Shown piece by piece: positions 12,001-23,000 of a stretch of DNA of 64,000 nucleotides. The stretch's first letter is position 1; every line of letters begins with the position of its first letter. A model generated the notes under the pieces. It was given only the letters and a program-made list of their open reading frames with translations, did not search any database and was not told where the DNA came from. The position numbers and the translations under genes were made by a program. Source of the DNA: Onchidella celtica (taxonomy: Eukaryota > Mollusca > Gastropoda > Systellommatophora > Onchidiidae); NCBI GenBank assembly GCA_963931925.1, contig OZ007569.1, positions 9,727,163 through 9,791,162 of the forward strand, written 5' to 3'.

Positions 12001-15000
12001 GCCATATTTTGTCATTGCATCAAGTTTTGCCGCTTGACCCCACTGATTTCCTGTGTTTTGTAGTACTATTTTGTCCATTAAACAAATCAAAAACAAAGGA
12101 TAAATTGAAATGAATCAAATTCACCAAGATCATGGCAACATAATCTAAATGCATATCGACAGCAAAACAATTTACATCTAGAAACTTCAGGTGCATTGTG
12201 CTTGCAGATCTTCACAATTATTAAAAAGAATCTAGCTAAAGTTACTTACAAGATGCTCCTGGCCAGGCAATGGAACCCATTCCATATCTTTTGTGCAAAC
12301 TGTGAGGAAAATATGATAAAAAGCAATCAAAGTCTGTCTTAAAAAATCTCAATGCAATAACCACAGACATGACAACATCAAGACTAAGAACAAAAATGAT
12401 ATAAACTGCAAAGGTATACTTTCCAGTTGCATATATGAATCAATATCATATGCCCTGTTTGTTGTCACTGTTGCACACAACTGAATGGAAATGATGAAGA
12501 TCCTCAAGGATATCACTGAAGGTACCTTATAGTACAGTTGGGAACGGTTGAACCGAAAATGGCTAAAATGAAACTAGCGCGCTAAACCGAAGGAAATCAG
12601 GAATCCCCAATTTTTTTCCTCTTTATATTTGTTAAGAAACCAGCGCTAAACTGAAATAACCCTATGATTAAATTGAACAGAAATTTGCTGGATTCAGTGG
12701 CCAGTCTACTGTGATTTGCCACACATCTAGTCAAGTCACCCTGTCACCCCCCCCCCCCACACACACACACACAAAAGCAAAGCATGCTTCGTTTTGTGCG
12801 GTAGTATAGACCTACATGGTAGCGGCAGCACTACAGGGAGAGGGGGCAGTGAGGGAGGCCTACAATTTCACGGGTCCGAAATCAGACATTACATTTGGCG
12901 CATCGCCAGTGACCTTTCAGGTAAAATGTATGACATCAGAGAGACAATACTATATATCGCGGGCAGCATATTTCGTGGCATCGTGTACGGTAATGGTAAC
13001 GAGCTCGGCGGGACAGCGGTTCTTTACTGTCCGTCCACATGCATGTCACCCTGTTGTGAGAGTTAGTCCAAATTTGCCCGCATATCCATGCTTTGTGTGT
13101 GGCTAGGCCTGAGCAATCCCCCATCCTCATTCTCAGTCAAAAACACAGAGCAAGTGAGGACGTGTCGAGTTTGTTTAGCCTGTGCTCTTACATTAGTTGT
13201 CCTCTATGATAATTATTTGGGCTGCCTCTCTTGAAACAGGTGTTTTCCAAGCCTCCTGTCGCTAAACTGAAACTCTGTCTAAACTGAAAACAAACTCGTG
13301 GTCATGCCGATTTCAGGTTAACCGTTGTCTACTGTATATAAAAATGTGAAATACATGACAAGTATAAGTCTGTCAAATCACTCAAATGAAATCTTGTGAA
13401 ACAATCTTTGAAAACCTGATGTCACACATATGATCTGACAAATGTTTTATCTAAAAAGTAAATCCAACAATGCACTATATATTATTATTTCTAGAAGGCA
13501 GAGAGACAACTGAGCAGCAATGGTAACCTACTTCACCACATTACTTTAATTAGTTTAATTATTACGAAACGTAATTTTTTTCAAATTTTTAAATACCTTT
13601 ATGATTTTTGTACAGAATGTCTGGATCAGTAGCATCAGAGGTGGTATTCGTCCTCGTACACTTGATTTTAAGCTTGAGATGGATGGTGTCTTCACTGGTA
13701 GGTTCCTCTGAATCTTAATGAAGTAGGATAAAGTTTGTTGAAATGCATGGGATGGGTTAATAACTAAAATACAAGAAGTTATTATATACATTACTTGCAT
13801 ATTCAGCTGGATAAGGAAACCAAAAGCCACATTTATGTATTCAAGTAATATTAAAATCAAAAGTAGGGCTAAGTGTTTAAGGAGGGAAAAACCCCAAAGT
13901 TAGCTGTAACAGTAGAATCATTAGAACTCAATAAATATTATCATAACTGATAAAATTAATGAAACAAGTTCTTCTGTGTCATGGCTGTTCAAAGTACCTT
14001 TTCCTGACCGCACTGAATGATGTAAATATCAAAAAATTGTGGAAACTACGTACCTTGCTGTAAAATAACTTAAAAGAGATCCAGATAAGTACTTTAAAAA
14101 TGTAGCCTTTTTTTCCTTAAGTGAAATACTGTATTATGTGCTTAGATACCTTTTTGTCGGTATTCAAATAGGCGTGGATCAGCTTTGATAGGAATAAGCC
14201 CAAGTCTGTGAGCAAGCACCTCATCCTGGATGATGGAAGTATTGTTCCATATACCTACTGTTTCTATTGCCATTGTGGGGACCTGATTAAGATGAAACAC
14301 AGACACTGCTACATTTAAGCATCATGATCTTTTGATTTCTAAATATCACAAAATACAGTGGAGAACGGTTAAACCAAAAATGGCTAAACTGAAACTAGCG
14401 CTAAACTGAAGGAAAATAAGAATCTCCGATTTTTTCCTCTTTATCTTTATTAACAAACTAGCGATAAACCAAAATAATCCTATGGTTAAACCGAAAAGAA
14501 AATTGCTGGATTCAGTGGCCAGTCCACTGTGATTTGCCATGGATCAAGTCAAGTCACCGAATCACCCCACTACACCCCCCCCCTAAAAAAATAAAAAGCA
14601 GAACATGCTTCGTTCTGTCCATTAGTATAGGCCTAGATAGGAACAGCAGCACAACAGGAACAGGACGAGAGGGAGGGAGGGAGGTCTATAACCTCATGGG
14701 TCCAAAATCAGATGGCAGCAGACATTATGGTTGGCGCATCGCCAGTGACCTTTCATGTAAAATGTATGACATCAGAGAGACAACACTAGTTATTGTGGAC
14801 AGCACATTTCATTGCATTATATGTACGGTAACTGTAAAAAATCGGTGGGACGGCGGCTCTGTACTATCCGTCCACATGCATGCCTTCCTGTTCTGGGAGT
14901 TAGTCCACATTCGCCCGCATATCATCCATCCTCATTCTCAGCCAAAAACACAGAGCAAGCGAGGACATGTTGAGTCTGTTTAGCCTGTGCCCTTACTTAC

Positions 15001-18000
15001 ATTATTTCGTCGCTTCCATGACGAACTGTCTTATCGCGCAAAACCTACTTTCGAGCTAGAGCGGTTTAAAGTTTCTGTCGAGTCACCTGCAAGATTCAAC
15101 TCGCTCTACCTCTCGATTTAAACATACAAATGCGCAGTAATATACATGGATGTAAAGCTTGTTCTCTTGCCTACGAAATGCTACAAAGTTTGATATTTAT
15201 TGTGTTTGCAGTTTTTCTCAAATGTTGTCAATTCATGGCAACCCCCCCGACAGGACAGTTCTTCATAAAACAAACCGCTCAGGACTGGGTCGATAAGACA
15301 TCTGTGCGGGGTTAGGACAGTTCGTCATGGAGAGAAGTGGCCACGCTACAGTGGTTAAGACATTCCCATGGCGATTGACCAATGATAAAATTAACTTGGA
15401 ACAAGCTTTTTGTTACAACCCATATTTATTTTCATTAATTTTATTAAATGCTAAGCCTGGTTGTTCGCCATCATGTTGTGTTTACAGAGTGATATAAAAG
15501 CTCATATTAAGAGAGGGATCAAATTGAAATAGAGAAAGAACAATGTTAATTGAAAAAGACTTTTATTTCATCTTAAATTTGACATTAAAACTTTCAAAAC
15601 ACACACACACACACACACAAATCAAAGAGATTTTCTTTCTTTTTATCAAGAAAAATATCTCTCTGTCTCTCATTCATTCTCACTCTTCTTATCTCTTTCT
15701 CTCTCTCTCTCTCTCTCCTCCCCCCCCCCCCTCTCTCTCTCTCTCTCTGACTCATTCTTGCTCTCTTTATCACTCTGTCCCTTTCTCTCTCTCTCTCTCT
15801 CTCTGTCTCTGTCATCTTCTCAGTTGTGTGTTTTTTTTTTGGTCGTCCTCTCACCACTCCCACACTCACTCACGCACTCATTCACTCACTCACAAAAACA
15901 CACTCACACGCACACACAGGCACACACATACAATGACAATGTTTACCATAAAGGTGAATACCTAGAAGTAGTAGCTCATTGAAAAGCATTACAAAAGCAC
16001 GAGCAGAAAAGCATTTTGTAGCTTTGTAGAGAATGGAAGTTTTACAATGAATGTCTAATGCAGCCGATTTTGATAAAATGCCTTATGATTTGGGTTACAA
16101 ATCATTGGGATTCTACCTTAACACAGGGTCATTAGATCTCCATACTTCCCTGCTGAGAGCGTTGGCTGTTCCTTGTAGGCATTAGAGGTACCCTACTCAC
16201 TGCTTGTTAACCTTTTATTTACGGTAATGGAATCGCAATCTTATTCAAGGTGTGAGTTTTTGAAAAAGAATTTATGTGGTTCACCTCAATGTGCATAAAA
16301 TTTGTCCACTTCGTACTCTTCCCATTGATATCCTGGTGCGCAGAATTCCCGAATTTCCAGCCAGTCTTCCGGTCAGAGATGTCAATGGTTGCAAGTTCAG
16401 TGACTGTGTAGGGTGACTTTTTGGCTGACATTCTGATGATGCTCGCTAGCTCTACAGGCATCATAATTTCGGGAATCCTTTTCATTGCTCCTTCAACCAC
16501 GCTATGCATTGAGTCACCTGGGGTTTGGCCTTAGCTGCTTTCGAAAAAACGATGTGATATTTGTTGCAGGGAAGCTGTCGTCGTGAGGTCGTTTCTGTAC
16601 ATCGATGGCAGAATACCTTTTAATTTTGTCTAGCACATCCGTCCGAGGACAACATAAAATGTTCACGCCTCGTGAATTGAGACTTCTTAAAAACGTTTCC
16701 ACGCAACTGACAATTTCTTTGGCACCATGCCCAGCTTGACCCTCCTGCCAGAAATAGCAATGACCTTGCTTGTTAGGCGTCTCGAAGATAGTGAAGCTAT
16801 AAGAAGCTAAACGTAACCCTCTGCGATTTGGGCAGATCGAGGACTTTTTCTAAATCAAAAACAGCAGTAACCATGTTACGTTAGCATTTCTTTCAGACTC
16901 TTTTGTGCAAGCTTTTAAGATTTTTTGAACTTCATCCCTTTCTCAGATATATTTTGTGTACTGCTGAATGAATTCTTCGTCTTGAGGATTGTCTTTATAC
17001 TTTGATTCCCACAAACCGCAAATGTCTTTTTGGGGCAAATGGAATCGATGATTCTTCTCTCGGAAAAGTTTGTGGTATAAAGAATAACTGACAGGGATGT
17101 TGAGTCCACAATCGGCCTTGTAGAGTTCAAACATTTTTGCCACTTTGAGATCTGGGGCTAAATATTCCAGAGATATGGAAGCTCTGCAGTAGTGTGACTC
17201 TATTCGTGGGAATCTGTTAATGTGTGCTTCCACTACTTTTCTCTTTTAGTTGTCACAGACTTTATTGCTCTCTGTCCTTTCACCTCTTTTCCCCTTTTCC
17301 AATACACCATACTCATTAATTTTCTTAATAACTGTCTTGAGAAACGATGTGGAGACTCCAATGGTGTTTAGGAACATTGTCTGACACACCTTAGTGTTCT
17401 TGCCTTCATGCGGTAATAAGTAGGCAATAGCTTTTTCCCCTTTTTTCGCGGAATTCCGTCTTCGTGAACTTCAGAACTGACACACTGGGAATGCTGAGCA
17501 ACCCAGTTTCTTTGCTGGTGAAGATCACCGAGATCCCAAAAACGTTCTAACAGTGTTTAGCCTCGTATTGCCAGTGTCCGATTATCATAAGACGGTTCGT
17601 CAAACAATGAATGACCAGCCCACCTGGGCGCGGCTCGCTGACGAAGAGTCTTATCTCTATAGGACAGTTCGTCATGGAACAAAGGTAACCAAAGTTGCGA
17701 TAGGACAGTACGGTCATTTTCATTTTTACAAAAACTAAAATGAATTCGATAAAATCCTTTATAGGACACATAGATATTGATGTTTAGATCAAATTTCTGC
17801 AAAAACCCGAAAATGCTATTTTTAGCGATAAGACAGTTCGTCATGGAAGCGACGATTTGTCCTCTAAGATAGTGATCTGGCTTGCCTCTCTTGAAACTGG
17901 CATTTTTCAAGCCTCCCATCGCTAAACGGAAACTCTGTCTAAACCAAAAACAAACCCTAGGCCCCGTCAATTTCGGATTTACCGTTGTCTACTGTAATAC

Positions 18001-21000
18001 AAATATGGGGTATCATGCTTTGCCCAGACTTCCCAACTTGTACAAGCAAGACATGGCGAGACTAATTAAAAAACTGGGGAGATTTCACAAAAACAGAGGA
18101 GGTTGCCGCAACCTTTTAGAAACTTAAGAGATACACACACAAAGAATAACTACCACAACCATTTTCACAAAAAAAGTATGTACCGCATCTATAATACACC
18201 CCCCCCCCCCTCCTGGTATTGAAAATGAGGGTAAAAATGCTGTTCTGAAAATTGCCCCTCCCCCCTCCATTGAAAAAAAACAACAAAACTTCTCCAATAG
18301 CTTCTGGCCCAGGTAAACAGACGGTTTCCATCCCCCCTTTACTCCCCCATACCCACTAGGTGACCCCAGACTTCACACAACATCTCCAATGGAGTTTAAA
18401 GTGAGGAATGCGACATCTCCTAAGACATGCTGGTGCCAATCAGTCTCTACACTGTTCCCAGCGAAAATGCCTGAATGGGCATGACAGCCACACAGTCCCC
18501 TCCACGTTAGGTCCTAGCCACCCCCACCCAAGCGGGGACTGTCCAAATTCCTGTCTCTGATAGATATTTATCTATCAGTCGAGTAGCTCAATGGAAAGCA
18601 TTTATGGCCATTTTCATATGACTGACTAAACTTTTTCCTCCCCATTTCCCGGGATCTGGAGAGTTTTCAAAGGAACACAGGGAGGGCGGGGTTTTATTAT
18701 AAAAACAGGGAGACTCCTCACAAAACGGGTAGACTTGGGAGGTCTGTTTGCCAAAATGTTTTTATGCCTCCCAGTGAAACAATGCCGCAAAAATTTAGAG
18801 CTGTGGGGGTAAAAACAGAATTCTTATATAATTTTCTTTTTGTTGTATTCCTATTTTTGTATTTTTCTTAAAGCCAAAGAACAATATTGATAAGCACAGC
18901 ACACTCAGACCTACCTCTGCCAAAAGAATTCTCCTCACTGCATTGGCTATGGCAGCATCAACTCCTACCATGTCAAATTCCATGTCACAGCCTGACAAGC
19001 TGATTATGTCAATCTGAAATTTCTACAAATAAACCCATAAAAATGAATTTAATAAAGTATTCTGATCACAGCGCCGAATTCCACTCAAAAACAAGCCACT
19101 TAGTTCGGTCCCGGGCCACCCATAAAATCGCACGCTGACCGCATCTAATCGGGGGGTACGCCGAGGCCACACGCCGCGGGCTACGGCATCAGTTACAGAC
19201 TAGCCGCTAGTGATGACACGGGCGTATTTACGACTTAATTAACTCTAATTTCTTCACTTATAACACCAAAAATGCCGCTAAAATACAAAAGCACAACTTC
19301 TCTTCTCTCAGTCTGTGAAAATCCGATGTCAGTGCGATGTCCCGTTTTCATGCTATTGTGTGTTTATAATATGCCCGAATTCACTAAAAATTGTTTTTTA
19401 AGTCGTGTATTTCTTGATTGATTGCTTCCAAACGGCTCAATAGATTGCCATGAACTTTGGTTTTTTGTGTTACAGACCTTTTCCCGTTTCATACCTGAAA
19501 ATTTCTTGCTTGTCGGAACTCTCGTTGCTGGACAATATCAGTTTACATCCTGTTGCTGGTGTATTATTCTGCTGATGCGTTTCATTCTACATCAACTACA
19601 CTGTGACCCATACATGCGGAAGACATTTTCTTCACTCAACAAACTTTGAAGAATTTGTGGAATGGAAAATGCGACAAAACGCAGAAACGACTCAAAAGGA
19701 AGACATCAGTGACGATTTAACTGACACATTTGAAGTTTATCCGTCGTACGTGCTCGTTAAGAATAACCGATAACACTTCAACTCTACTTCAGTAAAGAAC
19801 GTGCGAGAGCTAGCAAGCCGAGGCGGAATGATTTGGTGTTCTTTTGATAGTCATAAAACAGTCAACCAGTGTAGTATGCATCAACGCTGTCTCATTTGAA
19901 GATTGTATGAAACGTTCAACGCCTAGAATTGCCTAGCAACAGTCTCGACCTTGACATAAATTCAGTCAATAATACTACCGACGTAAGCACAATCACTAAT
20001 GAAACAGCGGCCAGCGCAATCACATCATGTAGTCAAATTCATAATGTTGTACATAGTGCACACGGGGCGGAAGCATCGACTCCTGTAATTTAAACAGCAA
20101 CAGAGACCTACATGACATTGCTCGGGAGGCATTTTCGAATAAAGTCATTCCAAAGCAACATACATTAGAACATGACTGCATTTCATTCATAAAACAATAT
20201 GGTTTTGGGCCTGCCTCTGCCGGGAGAGCAAGAGACAGCGATTAGTCAACAGCCACTAGCAAAGCGAGAAACGCGTTCAAGAAATCACTGACGTACAGAA
20301 TGGAGAAACTCACGCAAGTTTTGATTTCACATATTCTTCAAATTGCGCCATCGCTGAGTACTGACCACGCCAGTCGCAAAACAACTTGAAAAATGCTGCC
20401 CATACTCATTATTGTGCTTAGGATAATACTTAAATCATGCTGTGTTTGAAGAACAATGTATAATAAAATATACGGCTTGTTTTGGGATGTAAATATTGAC
20501 ACTACTGAGTACAGATGTAAAATAAATCATCTGTATGTGGATTACTATTCCACGGACAACGATGCCTTTTCGTCAGGGCATGAACACATGTCTTGTCCTC
20601 CATTTGACTGTAATTTTTGTGCCTTGTGTCGAGCACTTTTTTTGTTATGTAACTTTAAAATGAGTAGGTATTAGATATTCTTCAGCAAAAATGTACAGTT
20701 TTTCCCTACTTGCCATTACAAAACTATAAAAGCTATCTTCTTCTACTTTTCACACTGCAAAATTCAAAGCCTTACGTCTCACGTGCGTCAAGATGGTTAT
20801 TCTGACGGCCCTGGTTACAATGCAAGGTGATAAATCATAATAGTACCAATTTGATCTAATTCGCCCGCGCAAAGCGCTGCCTGTCGCAGGTGTAGTGGCC
20901 CGTCGCGATGACCCAGTAGGGCGCTCGGTGGCCAAACTGAACGACCGGGTTTTCGGCGCTGTGTGATATCAACCAAATCTATTAATTGTTTGAAACAGGG

Positions 21001-23000
21001 CATAAAGACTTAATTGATGTTCTGTCAGCCACCAGAAAAAAAAAAAAGTCCATTTACATACACAATGAACATGTCTGTCTATCTTCTTTCCAATAATCTT
21101 GTGCTACATCATAACTCAACTGTGTTACATTTTTTCAATAAAAGTTTTATTAAAACAGTGGAATATAACATCCAATAGCCTCAATCATGAAGTTTTAAGA
21201 CAAAACAGGCAAAAACAAAATGTCCTCATATACTCAGAAGAAATATAAAAAAATTGACTATTCTTTGAAAGCTAACATCATGTTAAAAAACTCATGAACC
21301 AATAAATTCTTATGACTGTCTACCTCTTCAAATTTTTCTTGGCTCCAAGCATCATCATAGCCTTCATAAGTTCCTGGGAAATCTGTACTATGAACCTGAA
21401 GAGAAACAAAAAAAAAAAAAAACGACGGTCACAATTCAAAAGCTTCCTCACCAGTTTTTCAATAATTAGACTATATCATACATTCATAGTATAATATGCA
21501 ATGAAATAATGTTGATCTACAAGAAAAGCAAGATCAACATGCATGAATGTCTTCCACTTTATGTTTCACGGGTGGTATTACTATCACTAATATCAGCCAC
21601 TTCCAGCATGTCACCTGAGCTTGCTCAGTGCTACAATACATACACAAAACATAACTTTACAAAATATGAGTTAAAACACTTTTAGTTTTAATCACTAAAT
21701 CAGGCACCTACTTCATGTTTTGAGTGTTAAATCACTAAGTTACACAATAACTACAAAAATATCCATCAAGGGGACTGGTGGGCTCCCCCTTTGCAATAAT
21801 ATCTTTGCTGTGTACCATATGCTCCTCCCTATACTGACTCCTGATTTTGTGACAAAGCATCATACTGTGACTCATAGACATAGATTAGCCCACGATGAAC
21901 TACTGTGACATGAATATTTTTGAGGTCATAGTCATACACATATTTATGGGCACTAGTTAACTAGTACCATTCAGTGGTCCCACTGCCATCTTGATGCTTT
22001 GGCAGATTCAATATAGGTGGACTCCATACTCTCGATACTATGATCTATTGTCAGCAAGAAACCACCGAGCCGCATTCGGAAGTCCTTCCCCTATAGATGC
22101 TATAGAGGACTAACTTTACAGGGAGGCTAGCCTCCCTCCCTGCAACCCCGCACACACGGCCACTTTTAAAGCCACATCCTTGTGGGGATCTATTTGCCCC
22201 CACAATCTGGCAGTGACCAGTATTGAATGAATCGGTCACTGAAGTGTCAAGATGGCAGGGAGGACTTCCGAATGCGTTCCATAGCTCGACAAGTTCATTT
22301 AGAAGCATTGTCAGATTGATATATATATGTAACGACGTGAGGGTCTAGCCAGTTTGCATCATCTAGGCCGTAAGCCGATGTTCGTCTGGGCAGTAGTCAG
22401 ATTAACATATCAGGGAAAGCCGCCGGGGTAGCTATGTATTGTTTTCACTCGGGCAATGGAACGCATTCGGAAGTCCTTCCAGATGGCAGACTGACGCAGC
22501 CGAACCACCCAAATGCTACTAGTAGTACTAGTCTAGTGTAGTGTAGAGGCTACCCATTCATGTAATACATCAACTCCAGATGCTGTGGATGAAAACTCAC
22601 ATCTTTAACTTACACTGGTAAGATTGCACATTGGAAGGAGTTCCGTACTCGAGCGCCAAAGACCAGAAACTAACTAAACACAACTACCCCAACCCCTTTT
22701 CACCTGATTAGTCAATCTGACTACCGCCCATTGATACAAACTGACTAGTACTAGTAGTAGACCCTCACGCCCCCAGGTCCATCTGACCATTCCATGTGTT
22801 TAAATTGATAACAGTGAAAGTGGCGCTCGAGTAAGGTACTCCTCTCTGCACATTAATGAACAGGTCTGAAAATGTGAGCTGATATTGAAAGATGCTAGAT
22901 CTAGAATCTAGCTTCAGATTCTTCTCCCACTTCTACTCACGTTTTGAACAGTATATTCTGTCAGGCGAACTTTTTTTCTGATATCTTCCAGCGAATTCAT
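6074..23000 (-). CDS. POLR1C: RNA polymerases I and III subunit RPAC1 (AC40)
   Basis: Shared alpha-like subunit of RNA polymerases I and III, which pairs with AC19 (POLR1D) to nucleate assembly in the nucleus. Coding exons on the minus strand: 23000-22941, 21395-21324, 19022-18915, 14282-14150, 13707-13597, 12299-12250, 11854-11792, 11353-11287, 7690-7568, 7313-7197, 6222-6074. All have GT/AG borders and compatible phases, giving 350 residues against 346 in human as I recall. Exon 2 reads [17 protein letters not shown]. Exon 3 holds the dimerisation signature [15 protein letters not shown] and exon 4 VPTMAIE. Exon 8 has [15 protein letters not shown] and exon 10 the block [15 protein letters not shown]. 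The final exon ends in a Lys-rich tail. The start is set by an in-frame TAG 12 bases upstream. Introns 1, 2, 3, 5 and 8 carry transposons. The gene is head to head with AP2S1. It appears intact. Confidence 0.95.
6497..6884. repeat. diverged tandem duplication in POLR1C intron 10
   Basis: The stretch 6497-6624 recurs at about 6749-6884. Shared landmarks are 'GCAAACATTT', 'ATCTGCTTG', 'GTAAAATGTAA' and a 'TTAGTwTAAACCC' block. The copies are clearly diverged, with small indels. The rest of intron 10 (6223-7196) shows nothing else recognisable. Confidence 0.55.
8650..11103 (+). mobile_element. 5'-truncated RTE-like LINE with 13-bp TSD
   Basis: A single frame is open from 8648 to a TAG at 11003-11005. 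It starts inside the endonuclease ('[17 protein letters not shown]', then 'NQIDHL' and 'DHHLVAALI'). It continues through a full reverse transcriptase ('[13 protein letters not shown]', 'GVRQGCVMS', catalytic 'FADD' near 10310-10321) to a C-terminal '[10 protein letters not shown]' and '[14 protein letters not shown]'. After the TAG the same frame continues 28 codons ('[14 protein letters not shown]') to TAG at 11090-11092, so the first stop probably replaced a Trp codon. The 3' end is a short (TAG)n tail. ATTGGCATAAGAA occurs at 8637-8649 and 11104-11116 as a 13-bp target-site duplication. It sits in POLR1C intron 8, antisense to the gene. The long open frame implies a young insertion. The clade call RTE-like is from motif memory. 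Confidence 0.92.
12535..13334 (+). mobile_element. pogo/Tigger-like nonautonomous element, copy 1
   Basis: This 800-bp element in POLR1C intron 5 begins CAGTTGGGAACGGTTGAACC and ends with an inverted counterpart. Read inward on the minus strand, that end starts CAGTAGACAACGGTTAACCT. It is flanked by TA (12533-12534 and 13335-13336), as expected for Tc1/mariner-pogo insertion. A sister copy lies at 14356-17994. No transposase is recognisable inside. Poly-C and a (CA)n run lie at about 12748-12774. Confidence 0.82.
15008..17854 (-). mobile_element. nested TIR DNA transposon with perfect 30-bp ends
   Basis: A 2847-bp element with perfect 30-bp inverted termini at 15008-15037 and 17825-17854 (outermost bases CGTCGCTTCCATGACGAACT), flanked by ATTT at 15004-15007 and 17855-17858. 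Minus-strand pieces from about 17400 to 16220 form a decayed transposase. They read '[14 protein letters not shown]', then '[16 protein letters not shown]' and '[12 protein letters not shown]', then near 16770-16700 '[17 protein letters not shown]', and last '[14 protein letters not shown]' with '[15 protein letters not shown]'. I recall this order from a widespread animal transposase-like family but cannot name it securely. The 4-bp duplication would fit Sola-type elements. Frame changes and a TAA near 17255 mean it no longer encodes an active protein. Microsatellites fill much of 15600-15940. Confidence 0.85.
15600..15930. repeat. compound microsatellite tract
   Basis: (AC)n at about 15600-15618 is followed by long (CT)n and CTCT-rich runs with an internal C-run (15700-15815), then (ACTC)n and (CACA)n to about 15930. 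Low-complexity open frames across it on both strands are artefacts. It lies inside the nested transposon, on the 3' side of the transposase remnants. Confidence 0.9.
19067..20963. mobile_element. CMC-like nonautonomous TIR element
   Basis: A 1.9-kb element in POLR1C intron 2. The termini are a perfect 12-bp inverted repeat, CACAGCGCCGAA, flanked by TGAT at 19063-19066 and 20964-20967. CAC-type ends with a 3-4-bp duplication are typical of the CMC (CACTA/Chapaev) group, which is my tentative class. Both ends are strikingly GC-rich for about 120 bp while the interior is AT-rich. I see no transposase in it. Confidence 0.65.
22071..22089. repeat. isolated terminal fragment of the hAT-type MITE
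   Basis: CGCATTCGGAAGTCCTTCC here equals the right end of the element at 22258-22490 in the same orientation, with no matching left end. Imperfect inverted blocks at 21981-21996 and 22245-22259 ('CTGCCATCTTGA' and its complement) suggest that another old inverted-repeat element occupied 21981-22259. Confidence 0.5.
22258..22490 (+). mobile_element. hAT-type MITE, copy A
   Basis: A 233-bp element in POLR1C intron 1 with inverted ends of about 25 bp (GGRAGGACTTCCGAATGCG inward from each side), flanked by the 8-bp duplication AGATGGCA at 22250-22257 and 22491-22498. An 8-bp duplication is the hAT signature. Its interior ('GTGAGGGTCTA', 'CAGTAGTCAGATT') is homologous, in opposite orientation, to the element at 22633-22846. 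Confidence 0.8.
22633..22846 (-). mobile_element. hAT-type MITE, copy B
   Basis: A 214-bp element with inverted ends (GGAAGGAGTTCCG on the left against GAGAGGAGTACCT inward from the right, followed by a shared TACTCGAGCGCCA), flanked by the 8-bp duplication TGCACATT at 22625-22632 and 22847-22854. It is a diverged relative of copy A in inverted orientation. It ends 94 bp from the splice donor of POLR1C exon 1, so it may lie within the promoter-proximal region. Confidence 0.8.

Larger units (their letters stand above)
14356..17994 (+). mobile_element. pogo/Tigger-like element copy 2, split by an inner transposon
   Basis: Second copy of the intron-5 element, in the same orientation, in POLR1C intron 3. 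It begins CAGTGGAGAACGGTTAAACC and ends ACCGTTGTCTACTG, flanked by TA at 14354-14355 and 17995-17996. Its own sequence is 14356-15007 plus 17859-17994, about 790 bp. The rest is a later insertion (15008-17854) with an ATTT duplication. Comparison with copy 1, which reads AGTT once at the corresponding site, confirms the empty-site structure. Confidence 0.85.

Noticed and set aside
12794-13106. Overlapping 90- and 96-residue frames
   Set aside because: They lie wholly inside the pogo-like element and resemble no transposase. The related frame in the sister copy does not preserve them.
15543-15965. Long open frames rich in Ser/Leu and, on the other strand, Arg/Glu
   Set aside because: They are translations of CT/CA microsatellites.
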